From: CALJTV01 sp034435835
Lineage (GTDB): Bacteria; Chloroflexota; Dehalococcoidia; GIF9; UBA5629
NCBI GenBank assembly: GCA_034435835.1
Contig: DAOTWF010000027.1
Coordinates: 1 to 64,000 of the forward strand
Length of the DNA stretch: 64,000 nt
Reading direction: 5' to 3'
Shown here piece by piece: positions 16,294-24,222 of the stretch (the stretch's first letter is position 1; the number at the start of each line of letters is the position of its first letter). The notes under the pieces are model-generated. The model searched no databases. It was given only the letters and a program-made list of their open reading frames with translations, and was not told the origin of the DNA. The translations under genes and the position numbers were made by a program.

Positions 16294-17511
16294 CTACCTC
16301 GGTAGCCCGAGTATTCTCTCGGCGATGATGTTGCGGTTGATTTCAGACGTGCCCATCTCAATGGTGGCGCCTCTGGCTCTGAGCATCTGGTACACCCAGT
16401 CGCCATTGTTCAGAGCACGTTTCGAGTCCCTGTTTAGCTGAGAGTAGGCGCCGATAATCTCCATAATGATGTCTCCGTTCCGCACCCTCATTTCAGCCTG
16501 GAAGTTCTTCACTATTGAGGCTTCATTGGTTGGTCTCCAACCCTTACGCATCCGGGCTACCATTCGCTGTCCGCTACACCTCATAGCCTCAGCTTCTATC
16601 GCTATCTGGGCGATTTTTTGTCTGAAGGCCGAATCCTCCCAGACTGGCTTGCCGAAACGACGGGTCTCTTTAGCCAGGTCGACGACAGCTCTTGTAATAG
16701 CAAGTCTGGTGCTAGCGCCTGCAATTGCTGCAGCACCGCCGCCCCAGAAGGCGCCGCCGCCGCTTCTCTCAGACATTAGGGCAGTGAGGACAACTGCCCA
16801 GCCTTGATTGACCTCTCCCACACGGTTTTTGTCGGGGACGCGCACATTATCGAAATATTCCTCGCCGAACTCTGCGTTGCCGGTCATCTGTCTTAGTGGT
16901 AGTTTGGTGAGTCCTGGGCTGTGGCAGTCGACGATAAAGCAGGTAAGGTTGCGATGGCGGGGAGCATTGGGGTCTGACTTGCAGGCTATGAGTCCGAAGT
17001 CAGCGAATTCCCACATGCTCGTCCAGATCTTCTGACCGTTTATCACCCACTCGTCGCCATCTTTTACTGCGGTGGTCTGAATGTTGGCAATGTCGGAACC
17101 AGCATTCGGTTCAGAGAAATACTCAGCCCAGCTCTCCTCTCCGCTCAGTATCTTGGGTATGAAGCGCTTCTTCTGCCATTCCTGGCCATGCGCTAGCAGT
17201 GCCGGGGCTGCTACAAGAAATCCAAGTGACTGTGGCCCCGGAGGTGTTCCATGCCGGGCGAGCTCCTCCCGGATAATGGCTATCTCCTCTAGCGGTCTTA
17301 CTATACCACCATATTCTGGCGGATAGCCGAAGCCGGTGTATCCAGCTTCGTATAGTTTCTTCTGCCACCACTTACCCAGCTCGTGGGCTTCCCGGCTGAA
17401 GGGGTCAGGTGCCTTATACTCTGGAGTGCCCCACCCTTTAGGAAGATTTGCCCTGAGCCAGGCGCGCACCTCCTTGCGAAATGCTTCCAGCTTTGCTGTA
17501 TCGGTAGCCAT
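16294..17511 (-). CDS. Acyl-CoA dehydrogenase, probable catalytic subunit
   Basis: A 405-residue flavoprotein that would introduce a trans-2 double bond into an acyl-CoA and pass electrons to ETF. AEYFSEPNAGSDIA and GQKIWTSMWEFADF are the substrate and FAD signatures. The C-terminal loop reads IEMGTSEINRNI, with Met at the place of the usual Glu of medium-chain enzymes, but LMSERSG (Glu at residue 248) sits where isovaleryl-type enzymes place their catalytic Glu on helix G. It is the first gene of a two-gene operon, starts after a strong AGGAGG ribosome site, and has a TTGACA promoter and a 10-bp dyad upstream. Its electron acceptor is probably EtfAB, encoded at 54.8-56.7 kb. Confidence 0.9.
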   Translation of the reverse strand: MATDTAKLEAFRKEVRAWLRANLPKGWGTPEYKAPDPFSREAHELGKWWQKKLYEAGYTGFGYPPEYGGIVRPLEEIAIIREELARHGTPPGPQSLGFLVAAPALLAHGQEWQKKRFIPKILSGEESWAEYFSEPNAGSDIANIQTTAVKDGDEWVINGQKIWTSMWEFADFGLIACKSDPNAPRHRNLTCFIVDCHSPGLTKLPLRQMTGNAEFGEEYFDNVRVPDKNRVGEVNQGWAVVLTALMSERSGGGAFWGGGAAAIAGASTRLAITRAVVDLAKETRRFGKPVWEDSAFRQKIAQIAIEAEAMRCSGQRMVARMRKGWRPTNEASIVKNFQAEMRVRNGDIIMEIIGAYSQLNRDSKRALNNGDWVYQMLRARGATIEMGTSEINRNIIAERILGLPR

Positions 17512-17545
17512 AGATTCCTCCTTGCTTATTGTTATGGTCTTGAAA

Positions 17546-17584
17546 TATTGCTGACAAAGTCGTGGATATCTCTGGTCAGCAATA
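17546..17584. promoter_or_regulatory. 10-bp dyad in the acyl-CoA dehydrogenase leader
   Basis: TATTGCTGAC (17546-17555) and GTCAGCAATA (17575-17584) are exact inverted copies separated by 19 nt. The dyad lies between the predicted transcription start (about 17594) and the ATG at 17511, some 35 nt before the start codon. It could be a repressor operator or an RNA hairpin. Confidence 0.6.
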
Positions 17585-17600
17585 GCTCAAGGGCAGTGTA

Positions 17601-17630
17601 ATGTTAGCCATTATGCATATTCTTTGTCAA
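17601..17630 (-). promoter_or_regulatory. Promoter of the acyl-CoA dehydrogenase operon
   Basis: Minus strand: a perfect TTGACA at 17630-17625, an 18-nt spacer and TAACAT at 17606-17601. It predicts a leader of about 85 nt that contains the 10-bp dyad. Confidence 0.55.
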
Positions 17631-17769
17631 ACTGTTACTGAACTTGTGTGCAGAGTTTTTCCTTTGATACCCTGCAAGAAGCCTCTTACTGGCAAAGTAT
17701 GCTCCATTTGCCTGTCATCTGGTATGCTGTTTCCTGCTGTGAGGAAAGCGGTTGAGGTTGAGATTGGTT

Positions 17770-17775
17770 TATAAT
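17770..17775 (+). promoter_or_regulatory. -10 box of the beta-propeller gene
   Basis: A perfect TATAAT about 40 nt before the ATG at 17814. No good -35 box at normal spacing was found. Confidence 0.35.
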
Positions 17776-17813
17776 AAAGCAAAATGGCAAAGGCGAACTG
17801 AGAACGATGGGGC

Positions 17814-19229
17814 ATGACAAGAGAGACAGATAGCAGATTTGTGGTTATTTGTGCATTGTGCCAGAAGCCTACCCCGGCAGGTAGGACATTTTGTCAGCAT
17901 TGCTGGTCGCTGCTACGTGGCAGGGTTGTCTCTGTCAGGGAGATGGAGGAGGAGGCAAGGCAGCGATCGTTACGAATGAGGCTACGGAGAAGAGCCAAGC
18001 TTCTGGCTGTTAGTCTGACTGCCTTTGTGTTCACAGTCTCAGTCACCTGTTTGGTCTTGTACTATTGTACCGACGTCTTGGTGAGGCCACCACCGTGGTT
18101 AAACTCCGGTTCTGCTTCTGGACAGTGGTCTATGTTCCGTCATGATTTAGGGCGCTCGGGTTGCTCCGAATTGGGGCCTGTGTTGCCCAAGGGGGTGGTA
18201 AAATGGGTATTCCGCTCCGGCGCTGCGATCCACTCTTCACCGGTGATCGTGGGAGATACTGTCTATTTCGGCTCCCGAGACCACAGACTCTATGCCATTG
18301 ATATGGCAAAGGGAGCGAAACGCTGGCAGTACGAGACAGGCTCACGGGTCGAGGCCTCTCCGGCTGTGGTCAACGGGGTTATCTATGTTGGTTCAAACGA
18401 CGGTAGACTGTATGCTATCAGGGCAGATACAGGGGAAAAGCTCTGGGAGTTTGCTGTAGGGTATCCTGTAAAGTCATCCCCTGCGGTGGCCAGCGAGGTT
18501 GTATATTTTGGTGCTGATGACTATTCTGTCTACGCTGTGTGTGCAAAGAGCGGAGCGAAGCTGTGGCAATTCTTGACGGATGGCTACGTAACATCATCGC
18601 CTGCAGTAGCTGGTGGTGTGGTCTACGTCGGCTCAAACGATGGTTTTTGTTATGCGTTGGATGCATTAAGAGGGAGACTGCGTCTCCGCTTCAAGGCTTA
18701 TTCCCCTGTATCCTCTTCTCCTGCTGTCGACAAGGGAATCGTGTACTGTAGTGCCTTTGACGGTCGGGTGTTCTCTTTCGATGGCAGAGCACGGAACTGG
18801 CTCTGGGAGCACGAGATTAGACCTTACTGGCTGCAGGTCTATGCTTTCGGTCTCCCTGTACCTCAACCTTCGCCCCAGTCTGGTTTTCTCTGGGGAACGA
18901 GGATAGCAAGCCGGATGGAGTCCTCGCCCACAATTGCGGATGGAAAACTGTTTGTTGCTGTGTCAAACAGGCTGATTGCCATTGATCTGGCAACCCACCA
19001 GAAACTTTGGGAGTTTGCATCTAACGGTACCATAGTGGGCTGTGTTGCTGTGTGTGGTGGTAATATCTATTTGGGCTCCGCAAAAGGGATCCTGTATGCT
19101 CTGGACGCCGCGGGTGGCAGGGTAATCTGGCATCTACAATTTGATAGCCCCATCACCTCCTCGCCCAGCGTAAGCCAAGGGGTGATTTATGTCGGTTTGG
19201 AGGACGGGAGCCTGTATGCCGTTGAGTAA
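17814..19229 (+). CDS. Membrane-anchored PQQ-type beta-propeller protein with N-terminal zinc ribbon
   Basis: A 471-residue protein in three parts. Residues 13-30 carry two CxxC pairs (CALC and CQHC, ten residues apart), a zinc-ribbon pattern. Residues 62-85 form one hydrophobic membrane segment after a very basic stretch, so the ribbon should be cytoplasmic and the rest outside. From about residue 105 on, there are seven or eight blades of the PQQ/BamB type with recurring SSPAV, VYVGSNDG, LYA and KLWEF elements. The last blade ends at the C-terminus (LEDGSLYAVE), so the propeller looks complete. Residues of PQQ dehydrogenases that coordinate the cofactor are not evident, so a binding or scaffold role is likelier than enzymatic oxidation. 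Confidence 0.85.
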   Translation: MTRETDSRFVVICALCQKPTPAGRTFCQHCWSLLRGRVVSVREMEEEARQRSLRMRLRRRAKLLAVSLTAFVFTVSVTCLVLYYCTDVLVRPPPWLNSGSASGQWSMFRHDLGRSGCSELGPVLPKGVVKWVFRSGAAIHSSPVIVGDTVYFGSRDHRLYAIDMAKGAKRWQYETGSRVEASPAVVNGVIYVGSNDGRLYAIRADTGEKLWEFAVGYPVKSSPAVASEVVYFGADDYSVYAVCAKSGAKLWQFLTDGYVTSSPAVAGGVVYVGSNDGFCYALDALRGRLRLRFKAYSPVSSSPAVDKGIVYCSAFDGRVFSFDGRARNWLWEHEIRPYWLQVYAFGLPVPQPSPQSGFLWGTRIASRMESSPTIADGKLFVAVSNRLIAIDLATHQKLWEFASNGTIVGCVAVCGGNIYLGSAKGILYALDAAGGRVIWHLQFDSPITSSPSVSQGVIYVGLEDGSLYAVE

Positions 19230-19327
19230 TTTCTATCTGTGCACAATAGTAAAATTACAAGCAAGGTATTTGCAACCCCACCGGCTTTGCTTTGCTGAGG
19301 TCTCATAAAGAGGGTCTTACAGAGATT

Positions 19328-21079
19328 CTATTTGCCGAGCATGGATTTTTTAAGCTCCTGGTCTATCCAAGCATATCTGACACCGCCACCGTTGTAATAT
19401 CCTATTGAAAGTTCGCCGTTGTAGTTTTTCACCCAGGGCCACCAGAACACATACCAGTATGGTGCCGGGAGGGCGATGACATAAGCTTGCTCCAGAAGAT
19501 AGGGCAGCATCTGTCGGTGTATTTCAGCTGCTTTAGTCTCGTCCGGATAAGCTGCCAGCATCTCATCGCGCGCTTTGTTAAGCACTGGGTCATTCACATA
19601 GCTGCCGTTGAACATTCCGGGCCCGGTATAGTTTATTGCCTTCATCCAAGTGCCGGCGCCGGCATATCCGGCGAACATCATATCGTCATAAGCCCTTCTG
19701 ATTGAAAGGCTAGTATAGGTACCCCAGTCCTTGGGCTCGATGATTAACTCAACGCCGATTTTGGACCACATATCCTTTATCATTTGCAACGGGTCCATAT
19801 ATACTCTACTCTGGTAGCAAATTATTTTGGCCCTGAAGCCGTTCGGGTAACCAGCCTCGGCGAGGAGCTGTTTTGCCTTGTCAGGATGGTACTCAAAAAG
19901 CTCCTGCACCGCCTTTGGCATCTGTTCTAAGGGCACATAGATGTCCATGAACTCTTTCACAGGTACAACGGGCCATTTAAGTAACATGGCATTGCCGCCA
20001 TAGTAGTCATCGGCTATTTTCTTGTTGTCTATGGCTAACCAGAGTGCCTGGCGCACCCTCTTATCGGCGAAGGGCGAATCCTTTTTATCTGTCCTCATAA
20101 AGATGCAGGCTTGGCCAGCGTCAGGGATATACTTCACGTGTTTCAGTTGCGGCATACGCAGGTATTCCTGGGCTTGCTCCCAGTCAGCGGCAACGATATC
20201 AAGCTGACCGGTGCGGAAAGCGGCGTGAATGGTTGATTCGTCGCCAAGATTAAGCACCTTGACACCATCTAAGTAAGGTAACTGGTCGTCTTTGCCTGGA
20301 CCGATGGGGTTTTTCTGCCAGTAATCAGGGTGGCGTACGTAAGAAGCGGCACTGCTGGGGGTGAATTCGGCCAGTATGAAAGGACCGGTGCCGATGCTGT
20401 TCTTGGGGTTGTTCATGTCACCAAATTGCTCTATGGCGTCCTTTGGGTATATTTTCATGAAGTCAGGCATCACGGTGACCACATCAACGAAGTTCTCCGG
20501 TTTGCACTTAATGACCACGGTATAGGGGTCAGTAGCAAAGATCTCGGTGGTCTCCGCTGCTCTGGGGTATGTCCTTTTGAAATATGCGGTGGGCAATGTG
20601 CATTGCCGTTTTAAAGAGAAGACCACATCGTCTGCGGTAAGCTCGCGACCGTTCGTTGGTGGTTTGTTATGCCATTTAACCCCTTTACGGATGTGAAAGA
20701 TGATGGTGCCCCTGCCCTGTATTTCCCAGCTTTCAGCCAGACAGCCTGTTGCGTATTTAAAACGGTTGTTTGAACTGGTAAGGAAGTCGCATTCCCCCAT
20801 GCCGTAGCCTCCAGCCTTGCCTTTTGTCCAGTCTCCCATGAGCAGGTCTTCGTGAGTATAGGCTAGAGTGCCGCAGTATGCCTGAGGTTGAATGGCGTCG
20901 TCGAACGCTGAGGGGTCTGCAGTTGTACCCATGGTAATGATGCCACCGTGCACTGGCTTTTCCTTCTCTACACCTGTACCTTCTTTGACCCCGCCGGCAC
21001 AGCTATCACTAAATAAAGCGACAATCAATGCTGTGATGAGAAAAGCAGAAACCAGACGGATCTTTACTGTCATCTTCAC
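19328..21079 (-). CDS. Extracellular solute-binding protein, family 5 (oligopeptide/nickel type)
   Basis: A 583-residue secreted binding protein for an ABC importer. The N-terminus has a basic start and a hydrophobic core, then SDSCAGG, whose Cys could be a lipidation site although the lipobox is poor. HGGIITMGTTADPSAFD and HIRKGVKWHNKPP followed by TADDVVFSLKR are standard SBP_bac_5 features. YPNGFRAKII and the C-terminal YWYVFWWPWVKNYNGE are also typical. Permease and ATPase genes are absent on both sides, so it is an orphan in this window. It is controlled by a near-consensus minus-strand promoter with a palindrome in the spacer. Ligand unknown. Confidence 0.88.
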   Translation of the reverse strand: MKMTVKIRLVSAFLITALIVALFSDSCAGGVKEGTGVEKEKPVHGGIITMGTTADPSAFDDAIQPQAYCGTLAYTHEDLLMGDWTKGKAGGYGMGECDFLTSSNNRFKYATGCLAESWEIQGRGTIIFHIRKGVKWHNKPPTNGRELTADDVVFSLKRQCTLPTAYFKRTYPRAAETTEIFATDPYTVVIKCKPENFVDVVTVMPDFMKIYPKDAIEQFGDMNNPKNSIGTGPFILAEFTPSSAASYVRHPDYWQKNPIGPGKDDQLPYLDGVKVLNLGDESTIHAAFRTGQLDIVAADWEQAQEYLRMPQLKHVKYIPDAGQACIFMRTDKKDSPFADKRVRQALWLAIDNKKIADDYYGGNAMLLKWPVVPVKEFMDIYVPLEQMPKAVQELFEYHPDKAKQLLAEAGYPNGFRAKIICYQSRVYMDPLQMIKDMWSKIGVELIIEPKDWGTYTSLSIRRAYDDMMFAGYAGAGTWMKAINYTGPGMFNGSYVNDPVLNKARDEMLAAYPDETKAAEIHRQMLPYLLEQAYVIALPAPYWYVFWWPWVKNYNGELSIGYYNGGGVRYAWIDQELKKSMLGK

Positions 21080-21129
21080 CCCCCTTGGTTGCCGTTATCG
21101 GCTGAGGTTTTTACTCGTGCATTAGCCCA

Positions 21130-21158
21130 ATTTTAACAGTGCAACTGTCTTCTGTCAA
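21130..21158 (-). promoter_or_regulatory. Strong promoter with spacer palindrome for the solute-binding protein
   Basis: Minus strand: TTGACA at 21158-21153, a 17-nt spacer and TAAAAT at 21135-21130. Within the spacer, ACAGT-gca-ACTGT (21136-21148) is a perfect 13-bp interrupted palindrome directly next to the -10 box, well placed for a repressor. Confidence 0.6.
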
Positions 21159-21184
21159 CGCTGTGTACTCGTTTATAGCTTCGC

Positions 21185-21213
21185 TTGACATTGTAATGAT
21201 GCGGTGGTATAAA
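21185..21213 (+). promoter_or_regulatory. Near-consensus promoter of the acyl-CoA ligase gene
   Basis: TTGACA (21185-21190), 17-nt spacer, TATAAA (21208-21213). One mismatch from the sigma-70 consensus overall. It gives a leader of about 110 nt. Confidence 0.65.
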
Positions 21214-21273
21214 AATTGGCATCCACCTGATCAATAAGGAGAAGCCTGTTCTGAGATCTTACTCTAGTTGGAT

Positions 21274-21295
21274 TCACCAGATTTGTATCGGGTGA
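21274..21295 (+). promoter_or_regulatory. Leader hairpin before the acyl-CoA ligase gene
   Basis: TCACCAGAT (21274-21282) pairs with ATCGGGTGA (21287-21295) with one A-G mismatch around a TTGT tetraloop. No T-run follows, so it is not a simple terminator. It ends 25 nt before the AAGGAGG ribosome site region. Confidence 0.4.
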
Positions 21296-21329
21296 GGAAG
21301 GGAGTAAAAAATTTTCAAGGAGGGCAACA

Positions 21330-23147
21330 GTGCAGGTCAAGACACATCCAGAGTTTAGCAGCCGTTATCCATTGCTTTTGACAGCCTTTATGCACAGACC
21401 GGTCAGTTTATATCCAGATGATATCGGGGTTGTTTATCGTAATGAGGCTGGGGAGTATTTCCGTTTCACATGGCGGCAGTGGTATAAGCGAACATGTCAA
21501 CTTGCCCATGCGTTGAAGGAACTTGGAGTGAAACCGGGGCGGCCTGGAGAACCAGGTGACCGGATAGGGGCTATGGCGCTCAATTCCCACCGACACCTGG
21601 AGCTGATCTATGCTGGGACATGCATTGGAGCAGTATCGCACCCCATTAACGTGGTGCTCTCACGGGAGCACATGGTGCATACCATAAACCATGCTGAGGA
21701 CAAGATCATATTTGTCGATGAGATTATTCTACCTCTGCTTGACCTAATATATGACCAGATAAAGTCGACGGTCAAAGCGTTTGTCTACATGTCCGACCGT
21801 CCTGGAAAGCCTCAGACCCGTGTGGAGCCCCTTTACCTATATGAGGATTTAATTAAAGGGCAACCTGAAGAGTTTGACTGGCCGCTTTTGGACGAAGGTA
21901 CTTATGCTGCGCTCTACTATACTACGGGAACGACTGGCATCCCCAAAGGGGTGATGTTCACCCATCGCCAGCTATATCTCCAGAGTATCCACCTTCTAGC
22001 TTTAGGGGGAATGGCAATTGCCAATACGATGATTGATATGATCGAGACGATAATGACCTCGAGGGCTGAGACGGTTGATAAAGTGATAGCCGATGGGGGG
22101 CGATGTAAAGATGTACTAGATGCCTTGGTCAAGGATATACCCAAGGTGAACGTGCCGTTGGTAAATATTCCCCTTTTTCATATCCATGGCTGGGGTTCGC
22201 CGTGGTATAGCGTTGCCTCGGCAAGTAAGATCGTGTTTCCGGGCAGGTTCAGCCCGCAGGCATTCTGTGAGATTGTGCAAACGGAGAAGGTTACGTCGGC
22301 AGCCCTTGTGCCAACCATGCTGGCGATGCTCATTGAGTATGAAGACCTGAAAAAATATGACCTGAGCAGTCTGCGTACAGTTGGCACGGGAGGCGCCGCT
22401 TTGCCATTGGGGCTTAAAACCAAGGCGGAAAAGGTGTTTCCATTCCTGCGTGCTGGCTCGGGCTACGGAATGACCGAAACTGCGGGTCCGGCTATCCTGG
22501 CTTTTTTGAAGCGCCATATGCTGGACTGGCCTAAAGAGAAGCAGGACGAGTTCAGAGTTAAGACAGGACTGGCACCGCTTGGGATCGAAGTGCAGGTGGT
22601 CGGGGAAGACGGCAAGCCGGTGCCACACGATAATGAGACGCTCGGTGAAATAGTAATAAGAGGGCACTGGATTTTGGAGCAATATTATAAGGATCCAGAG
22701 AAGACACAGACAGCCTGGCGCGATGGCTGGTTTCACACCGGGGATATGGCTAAGGTGGATCAGGAAGGGTACATAATCATTGCTGATAGGATAACCGATG
22801 TTATCAGAAGTGGTGCTGAGATGGTGCCCACGGTACTTTTGGAGAACCTGACAGCAACCTGTGACCAGGTCTTGGAGGCGACGTTTGTTGGTGTCCCGGA
22901 TGAGAAGTGGGGTGAACGACCCATGGCAATTGTCAAGCTGGTGCCAGGTTCATCTGCGACTGAGGACGATATTTATAAGTTTCTTCAGACTGAGGGGGTG
23001 GAAAAGGGCAAAATAACAAAGTGGATGTTGCCGGACTATATAGCATTTTGTGATGCCATACCGAAAACAAGCGTGGGTAAGTATGACAAGATAACCATCC
23101 GCAAGAATTTGAATGAGTTTCTTGCCAAGGCGAAGAGGATTCGTTAG
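21330..23147 (+). CDS. AMP-forming acyl-CoA synthetase (fatty acid-CoA ligase family)
   Basis: A 605-residue adenylate-forming enzyme that would activate a carboxylic acid with ATP and CoA. YYTTGTTGIPKGVMFTHRQ (residues 197-213 region) is the P-loop motif A3, GYGMTETAG is motif A5, and DGWFHTGDMAKVDQEGYI plus DRITDVIRSGAEMV are motifs A7 and A8. PKTSVGKYDK near the end holds the catalytic lysine. Between the P-loop and the FHIHGWG motif there are about 40-50 extra residues (roughly 225-275) compared with usual FadD-type ligases. It starts at GTG with AAGGAGG upstream. It probably feeds acyl-CoA to a beta-oxidation-type route with the dehydrogenases at 15-17.5 kb. Chain length is unknown. Confidence 0.9.
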   Translation: MQVKTHPEFSSRYPLLLTAFMHRPVSLYPDDIGVVYRNEAGEYFRFTWRQWYKRTCQLAHALKELGVKPGRPGEPGDRIGAMALNSHRHLELIYAGTCIGAVSHPINVVLSREHMVHTINHAEDKIIFVDEIILPLLDLIYDQIKSTVKAFVYMSDRPGKPQTRVEPLYLYEDLIKGQPEEFDWPLLDEGTYAALYYTTGTTGIPKGVMFTHRQLYLQSIHLLALGGMAIANTMIDMIETIMTSRAETVDKVIADGGRCKDVLDALVKDIPKVNVPLVNIPLFHIHGWGSPWYSVASASKIVFPGRFSPQAFCEIVQTEKVTSAALVPTMLAMLIEYEDLKKYDLSSLRTVGTGGAALPLGLKTKAEKVFPFLRAGSGYGMTETAGPAILAFLKRHMLDWPKEKQDEFRVKTGLAPLGIEVQVVGEDGKPVPHDNETLGEIVIRGHWILEQYYKDPEKTQTAWRDGWFHTGDMAKVDQEGYIIIADRITDVIRSGAEMVPTVLLENLTATCDQVLEATFVGVPDEKWGERPMAIVKLVPGSSATEDDIYKFLQTEGVEKGKITKWMLPDYIAFCDAIPKTSVGKYDKITIRKNLNEFLAKAKRIR

Positions 23148-23196
23148 CCTAATCGGGGTTAAATTCGGCAAGCTTTACAGTCCTAGGTGTTTGGTC

Positions 23197-23212
23197 TAAA
23201 ATATATATTTTA
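23197..23212. promoter_or_regulatory. 16-bp AT-only palindrome
   Basis: TAAAATATATATTTTA is a perfect palindrome in the 141-bp gap between the ligase and the NEW3-domain gene. It includes -10-like hexamers on both strands. TTGGTC directly precedes it, too close for a -35 of the first hexamer. It may be a promoter core, a DNA-bending element or an operator. Confidence 0.35.
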
Positions 23213-23288
23213 AGCAGTTTGGGTTAATAGCCAGATTGCACGCATTTGGGTTTGACTGACGAAACTCGTTTTGCTGGAGGGACGTGTC

Positions 23289-24209
23289 ATGCGCAGTTTC
23301 ACATTATGGTTAGGCTTGGCTGTTTTACTTATGGTAGCGGTCAGCGGGCTGGGGGTTTGCTCGATAGTGTTTGCTGGTGCTGACCAGCATATAAGCCCTG
23401 TGACACAGCATCAGGCTCAGAAATCGCCCACAGGTGAGCAATTAAACATGACCTGCAAGTATCCTGTGCTCAGCAGCTATGCCGGCAGTTATTTCTCTTA
23501 CAGCATAGACCTTGAGTATACAGGGGGTAAAGAGCCACGGCTATTTGACCTACGTGCTGAAGTCCCGTCTGGCTTCAGTTATTCTATCTATCCTGGCTAT
23601 GAGACGACTGAGATAGCTGCCATACGCATAGACCCGACTAGAGGTTATCCGGAAACAATAAAGATTACAGTGCGTCCGTATGTATGGCTGACACCAGAGC
23701 CCGGGGAATATACGATAAAAGTTTATGCTAGCTCTGGTGACCTGAAGAGCAGCATCGAGCTTAAAGCTATTGTGACAGCAAAATATGATATGAGGATTGA
23801 ACCGGGGGGTGGTAGGTATAATACTGAGGCTACTGCGGGCGACGATAACTATTTTGCGATCACAGTGATAAACATCGGCACAGCTCCTCTGGAGAAGATC
23901 ACTTTCTCTTCCAGTATATCAGGAAGTCCTTCTGGGTGGCGCGTTACATTTAATCCTGACAAAATTGATAACCTGGCAGTTGGTGACAAACGCGAGGTAC
24001 AGGTCAACATTAAGCCAGCGCGCAAGACCATAGCTGGTGATTACATGGTAAATATCTCTGCTGATACGGAAGCTAAGAACGCCTTTGCCAGCGCGAGTAT
24101 CAGGGTGACTGTGTTGGTGCCAACGGTGTGGGGATGGGTGGGCGTTGGTATCATAGTGCTGGTGATTGCCGGTCTGGCAGTGCTGTTTATGCGTCTGGGC
24201 AGACGATGA
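23289..24209 (+). CDS. Exported NEW3/CARDB-like protein with C-terminal membrane anchor
   Basis: A 306-residue protein with an N-terminal signal-type hydrophobic segment (LWLGLAVLLMVAVSGLGV), about 250 residues of beta-rich sequence, and a single C-terminal membrane segment (GIIVLVIAGLAVLFM) before a basic end. LPVLSSYAGSYFSYSI-like and GDDNYFAITVINIGTAPLEKI segments resemble Ig-like NEW3 or alpha-galactosidase-associated repeats; I count two. The ATG at 23289 has GGAGGG upstream and is preferred over a TTG six codons earlier. It lies 13 nt before an ABC ATPase gene, which suggests a joint function in export or at the cell surface. No catalytic motif is visible. Confidence 0.75.
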   Translation: MRSFTLWLGLAVLLMVAVSGLGVCSIVFAGADQHISPVTQHQAQKSPTGEQLNMTCKYPVLSSYAGSYFSYSIDLEYTGGKEPRLFDLRAEVPSGFSYSIYPGYETTEIAAIRIDPTRGYPETIKITVRPYVWLTPEPGEYTIKVYASSGDLKSSIELKAIVTAKYDMRIEPGGGRYNTEATAGDDNYFAITVINIGTAPLEKITFSSSISGSPSGWRVTFNPDKIDNLAVGDKREVQVNIKPARKTIAGDYMVNISADTEAKNAFASASIRVTVLVPTVWGWVGVGIIVLVIAGLAVLFMRLGRR

Positions 24210-24222
24210 AGGTGTTGCGTCC

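Larger units (their letters stand above)
17512..17813. other. Divergent control region, acyl-CoA dehydrogenases versus beta-propeller gene
   Basis: A 302-bp gap with no supported gene. It holds the promoter, dyad and AGGAGG ribosome site of the acyl-CoA dehydrogenase operon on the minus strand and a TATAAT box for the propeller gene on the plus strand. A 62-codon minus-strand frame (17627-17815) lacks any motif or ribosome site. Confidence 0.6.

Noticed and set aside
17627..17815. 62-codon minus-strand frame upstream of the acyl-CoA dehydrogenases
   Set aside because: Overlaps the operon promoter and has no coding signal.
18361..18660. Repeated DNA in the propeller gene as a possible repeat element
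   Set aside because: The similarity follows the protein blades (VYVGSNDG), with many synonymous differences, so it reflects protein repeats rather than a DNA element.
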